Below, piece after piece: positions 42,770-52,910 of a stretch of DNA of 64,000 nucleotides (the first letter of the stretch is position 1; each line of letters begins with the position of its first letter). This stretch comes from Planctomycetota bacterium (GTDB lineage: Bacteria > Planctomycetota > UBA1135 > UBA2386). Location: assembly GCA_020848735.1 (NCBI GenBank), contig JADLHO010000077.1:1-64000 (forward strand), given 5' to 3'. The notes under the pieces were generated by a model that saw only the letters and a list, made by a program, of their open reading frames with translations, ran no database searches and was not told the DNA's origin. A program made the translations under genes and the position numbers.

Positions 42770-43180
42770 CTGCGGGTGGCTGATCGCGGTCAGCCGCTCG
42801 TGGAACTTCTGCGCGAAGGCGGTCTCGAACTCGAAGCCGCCCGAGAAGTCGAGGCGCGAGTCCTCGGCGCGGCGGCTGAGCAGCCCCGCGTCGACGAGGT
42901 TGAAGACCATCTCGCCGAAGTCCTCGGTCCCCCGGAGCCCCCAGCGCTGGAACACGAGCGCGGCCATCGGGCCGAACTGCTCGGACGCGTAGTCGCGGAT
43001 CCCGTCCAGGAGCTCGCGCGCCGACACGTGCCGCTCCTCGCCGGACTTCCGGTCCTTGCCGAGGCGGACCATGGTGTTGTCCAGCGCGTCCAGGAGGAAG
43101 AGGTACGCATTGCGGGCGAAGCGCCGGTCGCGCCGCCGCAAGGAGAGGATTCGCTCCTCGATGCCGTCGAATGCCGCCAT
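42761..43180 (-). CDS. Minf_1886-family protein
   Basis: 139 residues, soluble. The sequence has the features of the Minf_1886 family: an N-terminal FARNAYLFLLDALDNTM, then HVSARELLDGIRDYASEQFGPMAALVFQRWGL and TEDFGEMVFNLVDAGLL. The function is unknown; the family is typical of Planctomycetota and other PVC bacteria, which supports the assignment of the host. The ATG at 43180 starts the conserved part; the frame extends ten codons further. A 200-base gap with no recognised feature separates it from holB. Confidence 0.75.
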   Translation of the reverse strand: MAAFDGIEERILSLRRRDRRFARNAYLFLLDALDNTMVRLGKDRKSGEERHVSARELLDGIRDYASEQFGPMAALVFQRWGLRGTEDFGEMVFNLVDAGLLSRRAEDSRLDFSGGFEFETAFAQKFHERLTAISHPQTA

Positions 43181-43381
43181 CGTCGTCTTCGGAGGACTGC
43201 GTCCGCGCACGCGGACCGGCCCATGGACGACCTATCGGACTCCGACGCACCGCCCTTGACCGCGCACGCGGTCGACGGCTCCGAGGCGTTGGCGGTGCCC
43301 TGACCGAGGCACCACGGCTCGAACCCGCCCGATTCCCGGCATCGCAATCCGCCGGTCGTCGCAAGGTCACGCCGAGAGCGG

Positions 43382-44338
43382 TCAGACCGCGAAGACGCCG
43401 ACGAGCCGCAGGAGCAGACCTTCGAGCGACTGCCCCACCGGGACACCGAGCTCGAGGTCCTGCTCCGCCGCGAAGACGGCGTCGAGCGCGGTCAGGCAGC
43501 GCTCGGCGTGCGGCGGAAGGTAGCCAGGCCCCTCGGCCTCGGCAAGCAGGAGCTGGACCCCGGCGCGGAGCCGCGCGCGGAACAGCATGAGGATGCCCTG
43601 CGCCCGTTCCTCCTGCTCGAGCTTGCTCCCGCCGGCCGAACCGAGCGCGACCGCGGTCGGGTGGACGGCGCTCGGCACGGGCGCGGCGAGGAAGCGGTCG
43701 ACGGCGTCGGCGAGGACGCGGAGCGAGGGGTCGAGCAGGCGCCGCGCGAGGCCGAGCGAGCCCGCGGCGCCGGCGATGGCGGCGGCGACCGCGCTCGGCG
43801 AACTGCCTTCCGGCAGGGGCGCCGTGCCGTCGTGCAGGGCCGCGCGCAGCGTCGCGTCGTCGAGGGGCCGGATCCGCAGGCGCGCGGCGCGCGAGCGCAC
43901 CGTCTCGAGCAGGCCCTCGGGGCGCCGCGCGACCAGCAGCAGGAAGGCGTCCTCGCCCGGCTCCTCCAGGGTCTTGAGCAGCGCGTTCTGCCCCTGCTCG
44001 TTCAGCCGATCGGCCGGGTCGACGATCGCGACGCGCGCCCCGCCCTCGAGGGGGCGACGCTGGAGCTCGTCGAGCAGCGCCCGGACCGCGTCGACGGGGA
44101 TCTCCTGCCGATCCTCGGGAACCGTGAGAAGGTGGAGATCCGGGTGGTTGCCGGACGCGACGCGGCGCGCGGCGCCGCGCTCGTCACCGCCGAGCAGGGC
44201 GGCCGCGAGCTCGCGCGCCGCGTGCGACTTGCCCGTGCCCGGCGCACCCTCGATCACGAGCGCGTGCGGCAGTCGGCGACGGGCCGCGCGACGGAGCCAG
44301 TCCTGCCAGTCCTCGCCCTGGCCGAGCAGCGCCCTCAC
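43382..44338 (-). CDS. holB: DNA polymerase III delta-prime subunit
   Basis: 318 residues. AAA+ clamp-loader subunit: PHALVIEGAPGTGKSHAAREL is a Walker A, VDAVRALLDELQRRPLEGG and RVAIVDPADRLNEQGQNALLKTLEEPGEDAFLLL are characteristic of HolB/DnaX, and the sensor RSRAARLRI follows. There is no zinc-binding cysteine quartet, which fits delta-prime of many lineages only loosely. The GTG start overlaps the tmk stop as GTGA. The gene order tmk-holB is common in bacteria. Confidence 0.88.
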   Translation of the reverse strand: MRALLGQGEDWQDWLRRAARRRLPHALVIEGAPGTGKSHAARELAAALLGGDERGAARRVASGNHPDLHLLTVPEDRQEIPVDAVRALLDELQRRPLEGGARVAIVDPADRLNEQGQNALLKTLEEPGEDAFLLLVARRPEGLLETVRSRAARLRIRPLDDATLRAALHDGTAPLPEGSSPSAVAAAIAGAAGSLGLARRLLDPSLRVLADAVDRFLAAPVPSAVHPTAVALGSAGGSKLEQEERAQGILMLFRARLRAGVQLLLAEAEGPGYLPPHAERCLTALDAVFAAEQDLELGVPVGQSLEGLLLRLVGVFAV

Positions 44339-45021
44339 GCCAGCCACTCCTCGCACGCCGCGCGCACCGCCGTGGCCACCGCCTCGATGGGCCGCGTGCC
44401 GTCGACGAGCGCGATGCGCGAGCGTCCCGCTGCATCGCCGTCGCGGCGGAGCAGGGCCGCGCACCAGGACTCCGCGGCCGCGAACGAGCGCATCGCCGCG
44501 CGCACCGCGGCGTGGTAGGCGGCCGGCCGCGCCTCGATGCGATCGCGCCGACCCTCGGCCTGCAGGCGGGCCGCGGCCACGTCTTCGCCGACGTCGAGCA
44601 CGACGACGAGGTCGGGCCGCGCCACCCCGAGCAGCGCCGTCGTGACCTCGCGCACGAGGTCCTCCGGCGCGCGGGCACCGAGCGGCGCACGGCACTGGTA
44701 CGCGACCGTCGAGAGGAAGCAGCGCTCGACCACGACGACGGCGCCGCGCCGCAGCGCCGGTTCGACCTCGCGCCGCAGCATCTCCCGCCGGGCGGCGGAG
44801 AAGGCCAAAGCCTCGCTGAGGACGTCGAGCTCGCCCGAGTTCGGGTCGAGCAGCACCGCGCGCAGCGCCTCGCCGAGCGGCGTCGAGCCGGGTTCGCGCA
44901 GGTGCAGCACCTCGCGGCCGGCTTCGGCCAGGTGCCGCGCGAGGCGTCGCGCCTGCGTCGTCTTGCCGCAGCCGTCCGCGCCTTCGATCACGACGTAGCC
45001 GCCGCCGCTCCGGTCCCTCAC
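44335..45021 (-). CDS. tmk: Thymidylate kinase
   Basis: 228 residues. P-loop VIEGADGCGKTTQARRLA near residue 10, the LREPGSTPLGEALR segment with the DR(E/H)-like catalytic region, ERCFLSTVAYQ, and the LID-type region with RLQAEGRRDRIE. It phosphorylates dTMP to dTDP. GTG start overlaps the stop of the DnaA-like gene as GTGA, and its stop overlaps holB. The Cys in ERCFLST stands where most family members have DRY, a mild deviation. Confidence 0.9.
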   Translation of the reverse strand: MRDRSGGGYVVIEGADGCGKTTQARRLARHLAEAGREVLHLREPGSTPLGEALRAVLLDPNSGELDVLSEALAFSAARREMLRREVEPALRRGAVVVVERCFLSTVAYQCRAPLGARAPEDLVREVTTALLGVARPDLVVVLDVGEDVAAARLQAEGRRDRIEARPAAYHAAVRAAMRSFAAAESWCAALLRRDGDAAGRSRIALVDGTRPIEAVATAVRAACEEWLA

Positions 45022-46220
45022 GTCACGGCCTCCACCAGCGCGGCGAGTTCGGCGTCGCCGCCGAGCTCCGCTTCGATCGACTGGATCATGTAGCTCACCG
45101 CGGCGCGGGTCTTGCCGAGGAAGCGACCGACCTCGGCGCGGCTCAGGCCCGCGCGCACGCAGACGAGGGCGAGCACCTTGCGCGCCTGGCTGACGCGACG
45201 CCGCTGCGTGTCCCCCATCAGGTCGGACACCGGCACGTCGAAGCGCTCGGCGACGGCCGCCCGCACGCGCTCGAAGGTGCCGCGCGGATCGATCAGCTCG
45301 AAGTAGCGCGCGTGCCGCGGATCGTGCGCACCCTGCCGTTCGATCGACCATGCGCGGCGCAGCTCGGGGAAGCCGCCCTGCACGTCCTGCGCGAGCTTGA
45401 GGATCGCGTCGGCGCGTCCGTTGCGCGACGGCGCGCCCTCGAGTGCACGCAGGTACGCGAGGCGCGCCTCGGGCCCCGGTGCTTCCAGCTGCGTGACGAA
45501 ACCGGCGAGCAACCAGGTGCGCAGGCGCTCGTCGAGCTCCCGGATCTCGCTCGGATGCCAGCGCGACGCGAGCAGCGTCGTCTTCCCCCGCGCATGGCGA
45601 TGCTCGAGCACGTGCGCGAGTTCGACCTGCACGCGGGTGTGCCCCGCGAGACGGTGCACCTCGTCGAGGACGAGCTGCGCGGCGTCCTCGAGCTCGACCC
45701 GCCATGCGTCCGTGCGCCGCTCGCGCCGCGCGGACGCGTGGGACGCGACGAGGTCCTGACCATCCCGCCATGCGACGCCGTGGCGCGACGCGCGCCACCA
45801 GCCGAGCAGGAAGGTCTTGCCGCAGCCGGCCGGGCCGTGGAAGAGGAACTGCGCCGAGGGCAGCGTGCGTCCCTCGTGCAGGGCCTGCAGCAGCAGCCAT
45901 GCCGTCTTGTTGCTGCGATCGATGATCGGCTGCAGCGGACCGACCTCGAGTTCGTCGGGTTGCAGCGCGTGCGGCGCCGCGGTCACCGACACGCCGATCG
46001 CGGTCCCGAACGCCGCGGAGATCTCGCGCTCGAGCAGCTCGCGGTAGAGCTGGGTCACGCGTTCGGCCACGAGGCGGTTCGGCGCCTCGACGTGCAGCAC
46101 CCCGCGCTCGAGACAGAGCGGACGGAGCGCGTCGAGCCAGGCCGCCCAGACGGCCTCGCCGACCGCCGCTCTCAGCGCGGGCTGGACGCTGCGCCAGGTC
46201 GAATCGAGGACGGCCTGCAT
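45018..46220 (-). CDS. DnaA-like AAA+ protein with altered DNA-binding signature
   Basis: 400 residues with the DnaA order. Residues 1-75 resemble domain I (AVWAAWLDALRPLCLERGVLHVEAPNRLVAE-type). The AAA+ core has Walker A GPAGCGKT (129-136) and Walker B LVLDEVHR (Asp186, Glu187). Residues about 315-390 fit domain IV (ERVRAAVAERFDVPVSDLMG and RRRVSQARKVLALVCVRAGL), but the DnaA signature DHTTVLHA is replaced by TRAAVSYM. The canonical IDD in Walker B is LDE. It lies between a TPR gene and tmk-holB, not beside dnaN. It could be a second initiator, a regulator derived from DnaA, or a divergent main DnaA. Confidence 0.7.
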   Translation of the reverse strand: MQAVLDSTWRSVQPALRAAVGEAVWAAWLDALRPLCLERGVLHVEAPNRLVAERVTQLYRELLEREISAAFGTAIGVSVTAAPHALQPDELEVGPLQPIIDRSNKTAWLLLQALHEGRTLPSAQFLFHGPAGCGKTFLLGWWRASRHGVAWRDGQDLVASHASARRERRTDAWRVELEDAAQLVLDEVHRLAGHTRVQVELAHVLEHRHARGKTTLLASRWHPSEIRELDERLRTWLLAGFVTQLEAPGPEARLAYLRALEGAPSRNGRADAILKLAQDVQGGFPELRRAWSIERQGAHDPRHARYFELIDPRGTFERVRAAVAERFDVPVSDLMGDTQRRRVSQARKVLALVCVRAGLSRAEVGRFLGKTRAAVSYMIQSIEAELGGDAELAALVEAVT

Positions 46221-46274
46221 GCGGGGCCCGGCATCCTACGCCGCGCGCCCCCTCGGTCACGACCGCAGCCCGCT

Positions 46275-49217
46275 TCAGCGCTTTCCGAGCAGTTCACGCG
46301 CGGTGTCCGCGGCCTCCGACTCGGGAGCCTCGCGGATCGCGCGTTCGAAGGCCGCACGCGCCGCGTCGCCCCGCTCGAGGCGCTGCAAGGTGCGGCCCAG
46401 CGCCACGCACGCCTCCGCCTGCTGCGTCGCGAAGGCCGCGGGATCGGGCGGCTCGGCCGCGGCACCCGGTGCGGGCCCGCGGTCGAGCGCCGCCGGGATC
46501 GCGAGCAGGGCCTCGTACTCGCGCACCGCGAGCACGTCGCTCCCGACCTCGACGTAGGCCGCGCCGAGCGCCCGGTGCACCGCCCGGTCGAAGGGATCGA
46601 TCGCCACGCACTGTTCGAGCAGCTCGATCTCGCGGCGACGATCACCGGCCTCCCGCGCGAAGCCGGCGAGTTCGAGCCGCGGCGCGTAGGCGCGCGCGGT
46701 GCGGCGGCAGAAGGTCTCGAGTTCCATCATGGCCTCGATCGTGCGCCCCGCGGCGCGGTGCAGGCGCGCGAGGCGCAGCTCGGGTGAGGTCTGCTGATCG
46801 GTGCACTCGGGCCAGCAGCGCTTCGCCGCGAGGTACTGCCGGATGGCGCCGTCGTCGTCGCCCTTCGCCTCGAGGGTCTCCGCGCAGCGGAGCCGCGAGT
46901 CGAAGTCGTCGAGGCCCGTCGCGAAGGCCTTCTCCCACGCGGCGAGCGCTTCGTCGGCGAGGCGGCGTCGCCGCAGGATCTCGGCGTGGATCAGCGTGCC
47001 GGCCGGATGGTCGGGCTCCCGGACGAAGATCTCCCGCAGGTTCATGCTCGCGTCGACGTCCACGCCGCGCTGCAGCGCCGACCAGGCGAGCGCGACGTGC
47101 GCGTCGAGGTCGGCGGGATCGCGCGCGACCCGCGCCCGCAGCGCGTCGACCGCCGCGTCGCCATAGCGCGGCACGATCCGCAGGCGCGCGGTCTTCGTCT
47201 CGTGGAGCCATGCGATGAACGCGCGGTCGATGGTCCGCGTGTCGACGCCGAAGGAGCGCGCGAAGGCCGCCTCCGCCGAGAGGTCCTCCCCGTAGGCGCG
47301 CAGGAGCTGGACGACCTTGTCGAACCCGTACTCCTTCGCCAGGAACTCGACGAGCAGACCACCCTTGTAGTAGCCGAAGAGGATGCGCGGGCCGCGGAAC
47401 ACGCGGTTGAAGAGCGCGATCGGCGCGACCTCGCCGTTGGCGAGCGCGTCGACGAGTTCCCGCTCCATGCCGCGCTCCCAGGACTTGTCGCGCTGGCGCT
47501 CCTCGTACACCGAAAAGCCCTCCGTCAACCAGCGCGGCACGCGGTGCCTGCTGAGCGCGAGCGTCAGCACGTGCGTGTACTCGTGCCAGAGCGTCGCGGT
47601 CCACATGAAGTCGTTCTGGCGCAGGTCGCGGTCGACCGGCGAGACGAACGTGATGAGCGGTCCGAAGCAGGCCCCCAGCGCGGTGAAGCCGCGGAACCCC
47701 ACCGTGCGCACGGAGAAGTCGGCCCAGGTGTGGAAGGCCTCGAGCCGCACGGGTCCGTCGGGGACCAGGCCGTACTTCGCATCGAGCGTCTGCTTCGCGG
47801 TGCGGGCCTCGGGGAGCAGGTAGCGCGTGAGCACCTGGGCGTCGTCGCGGTGCAGCAGGAAGCGGAAGCCGCCGTCGTCGACGGTCTCGTACTCCTCCGT
47901 GAGGAGGTCCTGCACCGCGATCATGTTGTTGCGCCACGGGTGCACGAAGCCGCGCCGCAGTTCGCGCGCCGCGACGAGGATCTCGCGCGCCTCCTCGCCG
48001 CGGGCCGAGTAGATCAACGCCTTCGCGAGGCCGTGCATCGCGTCGACGTCCTCCTTGTCGATCGCGAGCGCCGCGCGGTAGTGCGGCACCGCGTCGGCGA
48101 AGCGATAGAGCGCGACGAGCCGATCGCCGAGGGCGAGTTCGACGCCGCCCCAGTCCGCCGCGAGTTCGAGCGCGCGCGCGCGGAAGTCCTCGAACCCCCG
48201 CGTGTCCCCGCTGACCAGCGCGACCGCCGCCCGTTGCGCGAGGGTGCGGCGGTTGCGGGGATCGACGGCGAGCGCCGCGTCGAGACCGCGCACGCCGTCC
48301 TCGAAGCGCCGGTCGTCGATCCAGGCGACCGCGCGCGCGACGAGCGCCTGCACGCAGCGCGGATTGGCAGCGAGGGCGCGGTCGAGGAAGGTCTCGGTCT
48401 TCTGCGGATCGAGCAGATGGTTCTGGGAGCGGATCCGATGGAGCGCGACCAGCGCCTCGACGATCTCGCCGTTCCGCTCGAGCACGTCGAGCAGCGCCCG
48501 TTCGCCGCTCGCCGCCCCCGACCACTCGCCGTACACGTCGAAGCGCAGCAACCCGTAGAGCGTGCGCGGCAGCCACTCGTCGGGTGCCGCGCGGACCGCC
48601 TCGACGAGCAGGCCCGAGGCCTCCTCGACGTTCTGCCGCCCCCCGAGCCGCATGCGCGCGCGGGCGCGCCAGGTCAGCGCCTCGGCGTCGCCCCCGCGAC
48701 CTTCGCTCGCGGCCCGCAGAGCGGCGAGACCGTCGTCGCGACGGCCGGTCTCGAGCAGGAGTTCGCCGAGGCGGACACGCGCCTGCGTGTCGTCGGCGCG
48801 GATCGCGAGCAGCGCGCGCAGGCCCTGCTCCGCGGCCTCGTAGCCGCCAGTCTCGAGCTCGGCCTCGATCGCGAGCAGCGCGTACTCGCGGCGCGCGCGC
48901 TCGGCCGCCGGAAGGGCCGCGACGCCGTCCTTCACCGCGCGGTACTCGCCGCCGCGCAGCGCGACGCGCAGCACGCCGAGCCGCGCCGCGAACACCACCT
49001 CGGCAGGGGTCTCGTCGGGCTTGCCCTTCGTCTCCTCCCACTCGTCGAGCAGCTCCTGCCAGAGGCTCTCGGCCTTGCGCAGCTCGCCGCGCTGGAAGAA
49101 GCGCGCGGCCGCGACGAGGTCTTCGGCGTAGGGATCGTCCTGGGCGGGAACCGCGACCGCGGGCACGCCCACGGCGAGGACGAGCAGGATGGACAGCCAG
49201 CAGGTGCTTCGGCTCAT
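46275..49217 (-). CDS. Secreted TPR protein with gluzincin-type peptidase domain
   Basis: 980 residues. A signal peptide (CWLSILLVLAVGVPAVAVPAQ) gives a periplasmic or secreted protein. TPR-like helical repeats fill residues about 30-440 and 690-980. Between them lies a metalloprotease domain with HEYTH at 545-549 and the third ligand Glu566 in WLTEGFSVYEE, the pattern of the peptidase MA-like family. The mix of TPR and gluzincin occurs in PVC bacteria, but the substrate is unknown. It lies 41 bases after the NtrC gene and 54 bases before the DnaA-like gene on the same strand. Confidence 0.78.
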   Translation of the reverse strand: MSRSTCWLSILLVLAVGVPAVAVPAQDDPYAEDLVAAARFFQRGELRKAESLWQELLDEWEETKGKPDETPAEVVFAARLGVLRVALRGGEYRAVKDGVAALPAAERARREYALLAIEAELETGGYEAAEQGLRALLAIRADDTQARVRLGELLLETGRRDDGLAALRAASEGRGGDAEALTWRARARMRLGGRQNVEEASGLLVEAVRAAPDEWLPRTLYGLLRFDVYGEWSGAASGERALLDVLERNGEIVEALVALHRIRSQNHLLDPQKTETFLDRALAANPRCVQALVARAVAWIDDRRFEDGVRGLDAALAVDPRNRRTLAQRAAVALVSGDTRGFEDFRARALELAADWGGVELALGDRLVALYRFADAVPHYRAALAIDKEDVDAMHGLAKALIYSARGEEAREILVAARELRRGFVHPWRNNMIAVQDLLTEEYETVDDGGFRFLLHRDDAQVLTRYLLPEARTAKQTLDAKYGLVPDGPVRLEAFHTWADFSVRTVGFRGFTALGACFGPLITFVSPVDRDLRQNDFMWTATLWHEYTHVLTLALSRHRVPRWLTEGFSVYEERQRDKSWERGMERELVDALANGEVAPIALFNRVFRGPRILFGYYKGGLLVEFLAKEYGFDKVVQLLRAYGEDLSAEAAFARSFGVDTRTIDRAFIAWLHETKTARLRIVPRYGDAAVDALRARVARDPADLDAHVALAWSALQRGVDVDASMNLREIFVREPDHPAGTLIHAEILRRRRLADEALAAWEKAFATGLDDFDSRLRCAETLEAKGDDDGAIRQYLAAKRCWPECTDQQTSPELRLARLHRAAGRTIEAMMELETFCRRTARAYAPRLELAGFAREAGDRRREIELLEQCVAIDPFDRAVHRALGAAYVEVGSDVLAVREYEALLAIPAALDRGPAPGAAAEPPDPAAFATQQAEACVALGRTLQRLERGDAARAAFERAIREAPESEAADTARELLGKR

Positions 49218-49258
49218 CGGCGGGAAGCCTACGGAGCGGCCCGCGGACGCGCGGGACC

Positions 49259-50607
<1,349 letters not shown>

Positions 50608-50611
<4 letters not shown>

Positions 50612-51588
50612 CCGTCGTTCTCCTCGTCGGCAGCGTCGGCGCTCGCGCCCGTGCGAGGCGGGAGGGCGCTCGCCCCGGCGAGCGGCAGGCGGATCGTGAA
50701 CGCGGTGCCGCGGCCCGGCTCGCTGTCGAGTTGGATGCTCCCGCCGTGCTGCTCGACGATGCGACGCGCCGTCGGCAGACCGAGCCCGGTGCCCTGCTTC
50801 TTCGTGCTGAAGTAGGGCGTGAAGGCCTTCTCGCGCACCTCCGGCGTCATGCCGCTCCCCGTGTCGATCACCTGCACGATCGCCTCGTGCGCACCGGCGA
50901 CACCGCCCTGCGTCCGCGTCGTGACGATCACCTCGCCGCCGTCCTGGCACGCGTCCATCGCGTTGCGCAGGAGATTGACGATCACCGCGCGGAACTGATC
51001 GGCGTCGAGTTCCACCTCGCGGTCCGCGCCATCGCCGAGGAAGCGCACCGGCACGCCGCGCTCGCGCATCTCCGGCTGCACGAACTCGACGAGCTCGCGC
51101 AGCAGCGAGTCGAGGTGCATGCGGCGCGTGTGCAGCTCGGGCACGCGCACGTAGCCGAGGAACTGCTCGAGGATCCCCTGGAGTCGCCGCACCTCGGACT
51201 CGACGACGTTCAGGCGCCGCACGATCCGCTGGTCGCGCGGCGAGTCCGGCTCCCCGAGGTCCTCCTTCACCAGTTGCAGGTTGAGGCCGATCGTCGAGAG
51301 CGGGTTCTTGATCTCGTGCGCGAAGCCCGCGAAGAGGGCGCCGAGCCGCGCGAGCTGACGGATGCGCACGGCCTCGCGACGGGTCTTCGCGGCCTCGCCG
51401 TCCTGGGCTTCCGGGCCGCCGCTCGGCGGCGTCGCCGCGGGCTCGGGCACCACAGGGTCGGCTGGCGCCACAGGGTTGGGTGGCACCACGGTGCGCCGTG
51501 GGCGGCGCGCGCCGCCGGGGCCGGTCTCGTGCGCTTGGCTGTCGCCCAACGGGATCGTTCTCGAGATGGCGTGCGGTGGACTCGGCAT
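50608..51588 (-). CDS. Soluble NtrB-type histidine kinase
   Basis: 326 residues, no membrane helices. The N-terminal 65 residues are Pro/Ala-rich and unstructured, with a short repeat (VVPPNPVAPADPVVPEP). HisKA has the phosphorylated His91 in AGFAHEIKNPLSTIG. The ATPase part has N-box NLLRNAMDAC, VIDTGSGM (G1), PYFSTKKQGTGLGL (F and G2 boxes). It phosphorylates the coupled NtrC-type regulator. A start further downstream, near residue 66, is possible. Upstream 51589-51767 is the divergent promoter region shared with the YrdC fusion. Confidence 0.9.
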
Positions 51589-51767
51589 GGATCCGTCACC
51601 GCGGTTCGCGGCCGGGCACCGTAGGCAGCCCCGCGGAGCGAGTCAAACGCGGGCCCCGCTCCGCGCAATTCTCCTCCGAAGCGCATCCAGCCCTTTGCGC
51701 GCGGCCGGCTCCGCCGCGATCCTTCGCGTCCCCGCTGCGCTCCTCCGAGCGCGGCCGGCCGAGAACG

Positions 51768-52910
51768 ATGAGTCTCCGTCGCATCGGCGTGCCCGCGCTG
51801 TCCGGGTCGTCCCCCTCGGCGGCGAACGCCGCGAGTCACGCGGCGCTCGTCGAGGAGGCCGTGCGCGCGATCCGCGCGGGGCAGATCGTCGTGCTCCCCA
51901 CCGAGACCGTCTACGGCATCGCCGCGGACCCCGGCTGCGAGACCTCGATCGCGGCCGTGCGCGCGTGGAAGGGCCGGCCGGACGAGCAGCGCTTCACGCA
52001 TCATCTCGGCGACGCCCGCGACGTCGAACGCTTCGTCCCGCAGGTTCCGCCGCGGGTGCGCAAGCTGCTCGATCGGTACTGGCCCGGTCCGTTGACCGTC
52101 GTGCTCCCGACCCACGACGGCACCAGCGTCGGCCTGCGCCTCCCCGCGCACGCCTTCGCGCGCGCCGTCGCCCGCGCCCTCGGCGGCAGCGTGTACCTCA
52201 CCAGCGTCAACGCGAGCGGTGAGCCGCCCTTCGTCGGTCCCGACGAGATCGTCGCCGCGGCCGGCGAGCGGATCGATCTGCTCTTCGACGGCGGCGCTCC
52301 GCCCCTGCGCCAAGCCTCGACCGTCGTGCGTTGGCGCGCGCCCGCGGCGCTCGATGCCCTCGGTGCCGCGGCCGAGGCCTTCGGCGAACTCGAGGTCCTG
52401 CGCGAAGGCGTCCTGAGCGCGGCGGAGATCGAGTCCCTCACCGCGCGGACCTGGCTCTTCGTCTGCACGGGCAACACCTGTCGCTCGCCGATGGCGGAGG
52501 CGATCGCGCGGCGCGAGGCGGCGCGGCGCCTCGGCACGACGGAGCAGCGCGTCCGCGCGCACGGCCTGGCCTTCGCCAGCGCGGGGATCACCGCGCGCGC
52601 CGGACTCGCCGCCAGCGACGGCAGCCGCGCCGCGCTGCGCGAGATCGGTCTCTCGCTCGATGGCCATCGCAGCAGTCCGCTCACGCCCGAGCTCCTGCGC
52701 TCCGCGGAGCGCATCTTCTGTCTCGGCGCCTCGCACCTCGTCGCCGTCTGCGCCCTCGCACCCGACGTGGCCGATCGCGCCGAACTGCTCGATCCGCAGG
52801 GCGGCGGCATCCCGGACCCCTATGGGCTGGACCTCGACACCTATCGCCGCACGCGCGAGGCGATCGAGTTCGCCGTCCAGGCGCGCCTCGACGAGATCCT
52901 CCCGCGCTAG
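51768..52910 (+). CDS. YrdC/Sua5-like domain fused to low-molecular-weight tyrosine phosphatase
   Basis: 380 residues. The N-terminal half (30-200) is a threonylcarbamoyl-AMP synthase domain: VLPTETVYGIAADPG and KLLDRYWPGPLTVVLP, then TSVNASGEPPF. That part makes the precursor of the tRNA modification t6A. The C-terminal half (from about 228) is a low-molecular-weight phosphatase with the active loop CTGNTCRS (Cys233 to Arg239) and DPYG for the catalytic Asp. Both halves look active. The fusion is known in a few bacterial lineages. Its stop codon lies in a CTAG that is also the stop of lpxD on the other strand. Confidence 0.88.
   Translation: MSLRRIGVPALSGSSPSAANAASHAALVEEAVRAIRAGQIVVLPTETVYGIAADPGCETSIAAVRAWKGRPDEQRFTHHLGDARDVERFVPQVPPRVRKLLDRYWPGPLTVVLPTHDGTSVGLRLPAHAFARAVARALGGSVYLTSVNASGEPPFVGPDEIVAAAGERIDLLFDGGAPPLRQASTVVRWRAPAALDALGAAAEAFGELEVLREGVLSAAEIESLTARTWLFVCTGNTCRSPMAEAIARREAARRLGTTEQRVRAHGLAFASAGITARAGLAASDGSRAALREIGLSLDGHRSSPLTPELLRSAERIFCLGASHLVAVCALAPDVADRAELLDPQGGGIPDPYGLDLDTYRRTREAIEFAVQARLDEILPR

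Noticed and set aside
43314-43328. GGCTCGAACCCG as a possible tRNA T-arm
   Set aside because: No acceptor, D or anticodon stems can be placed around it on either strand.
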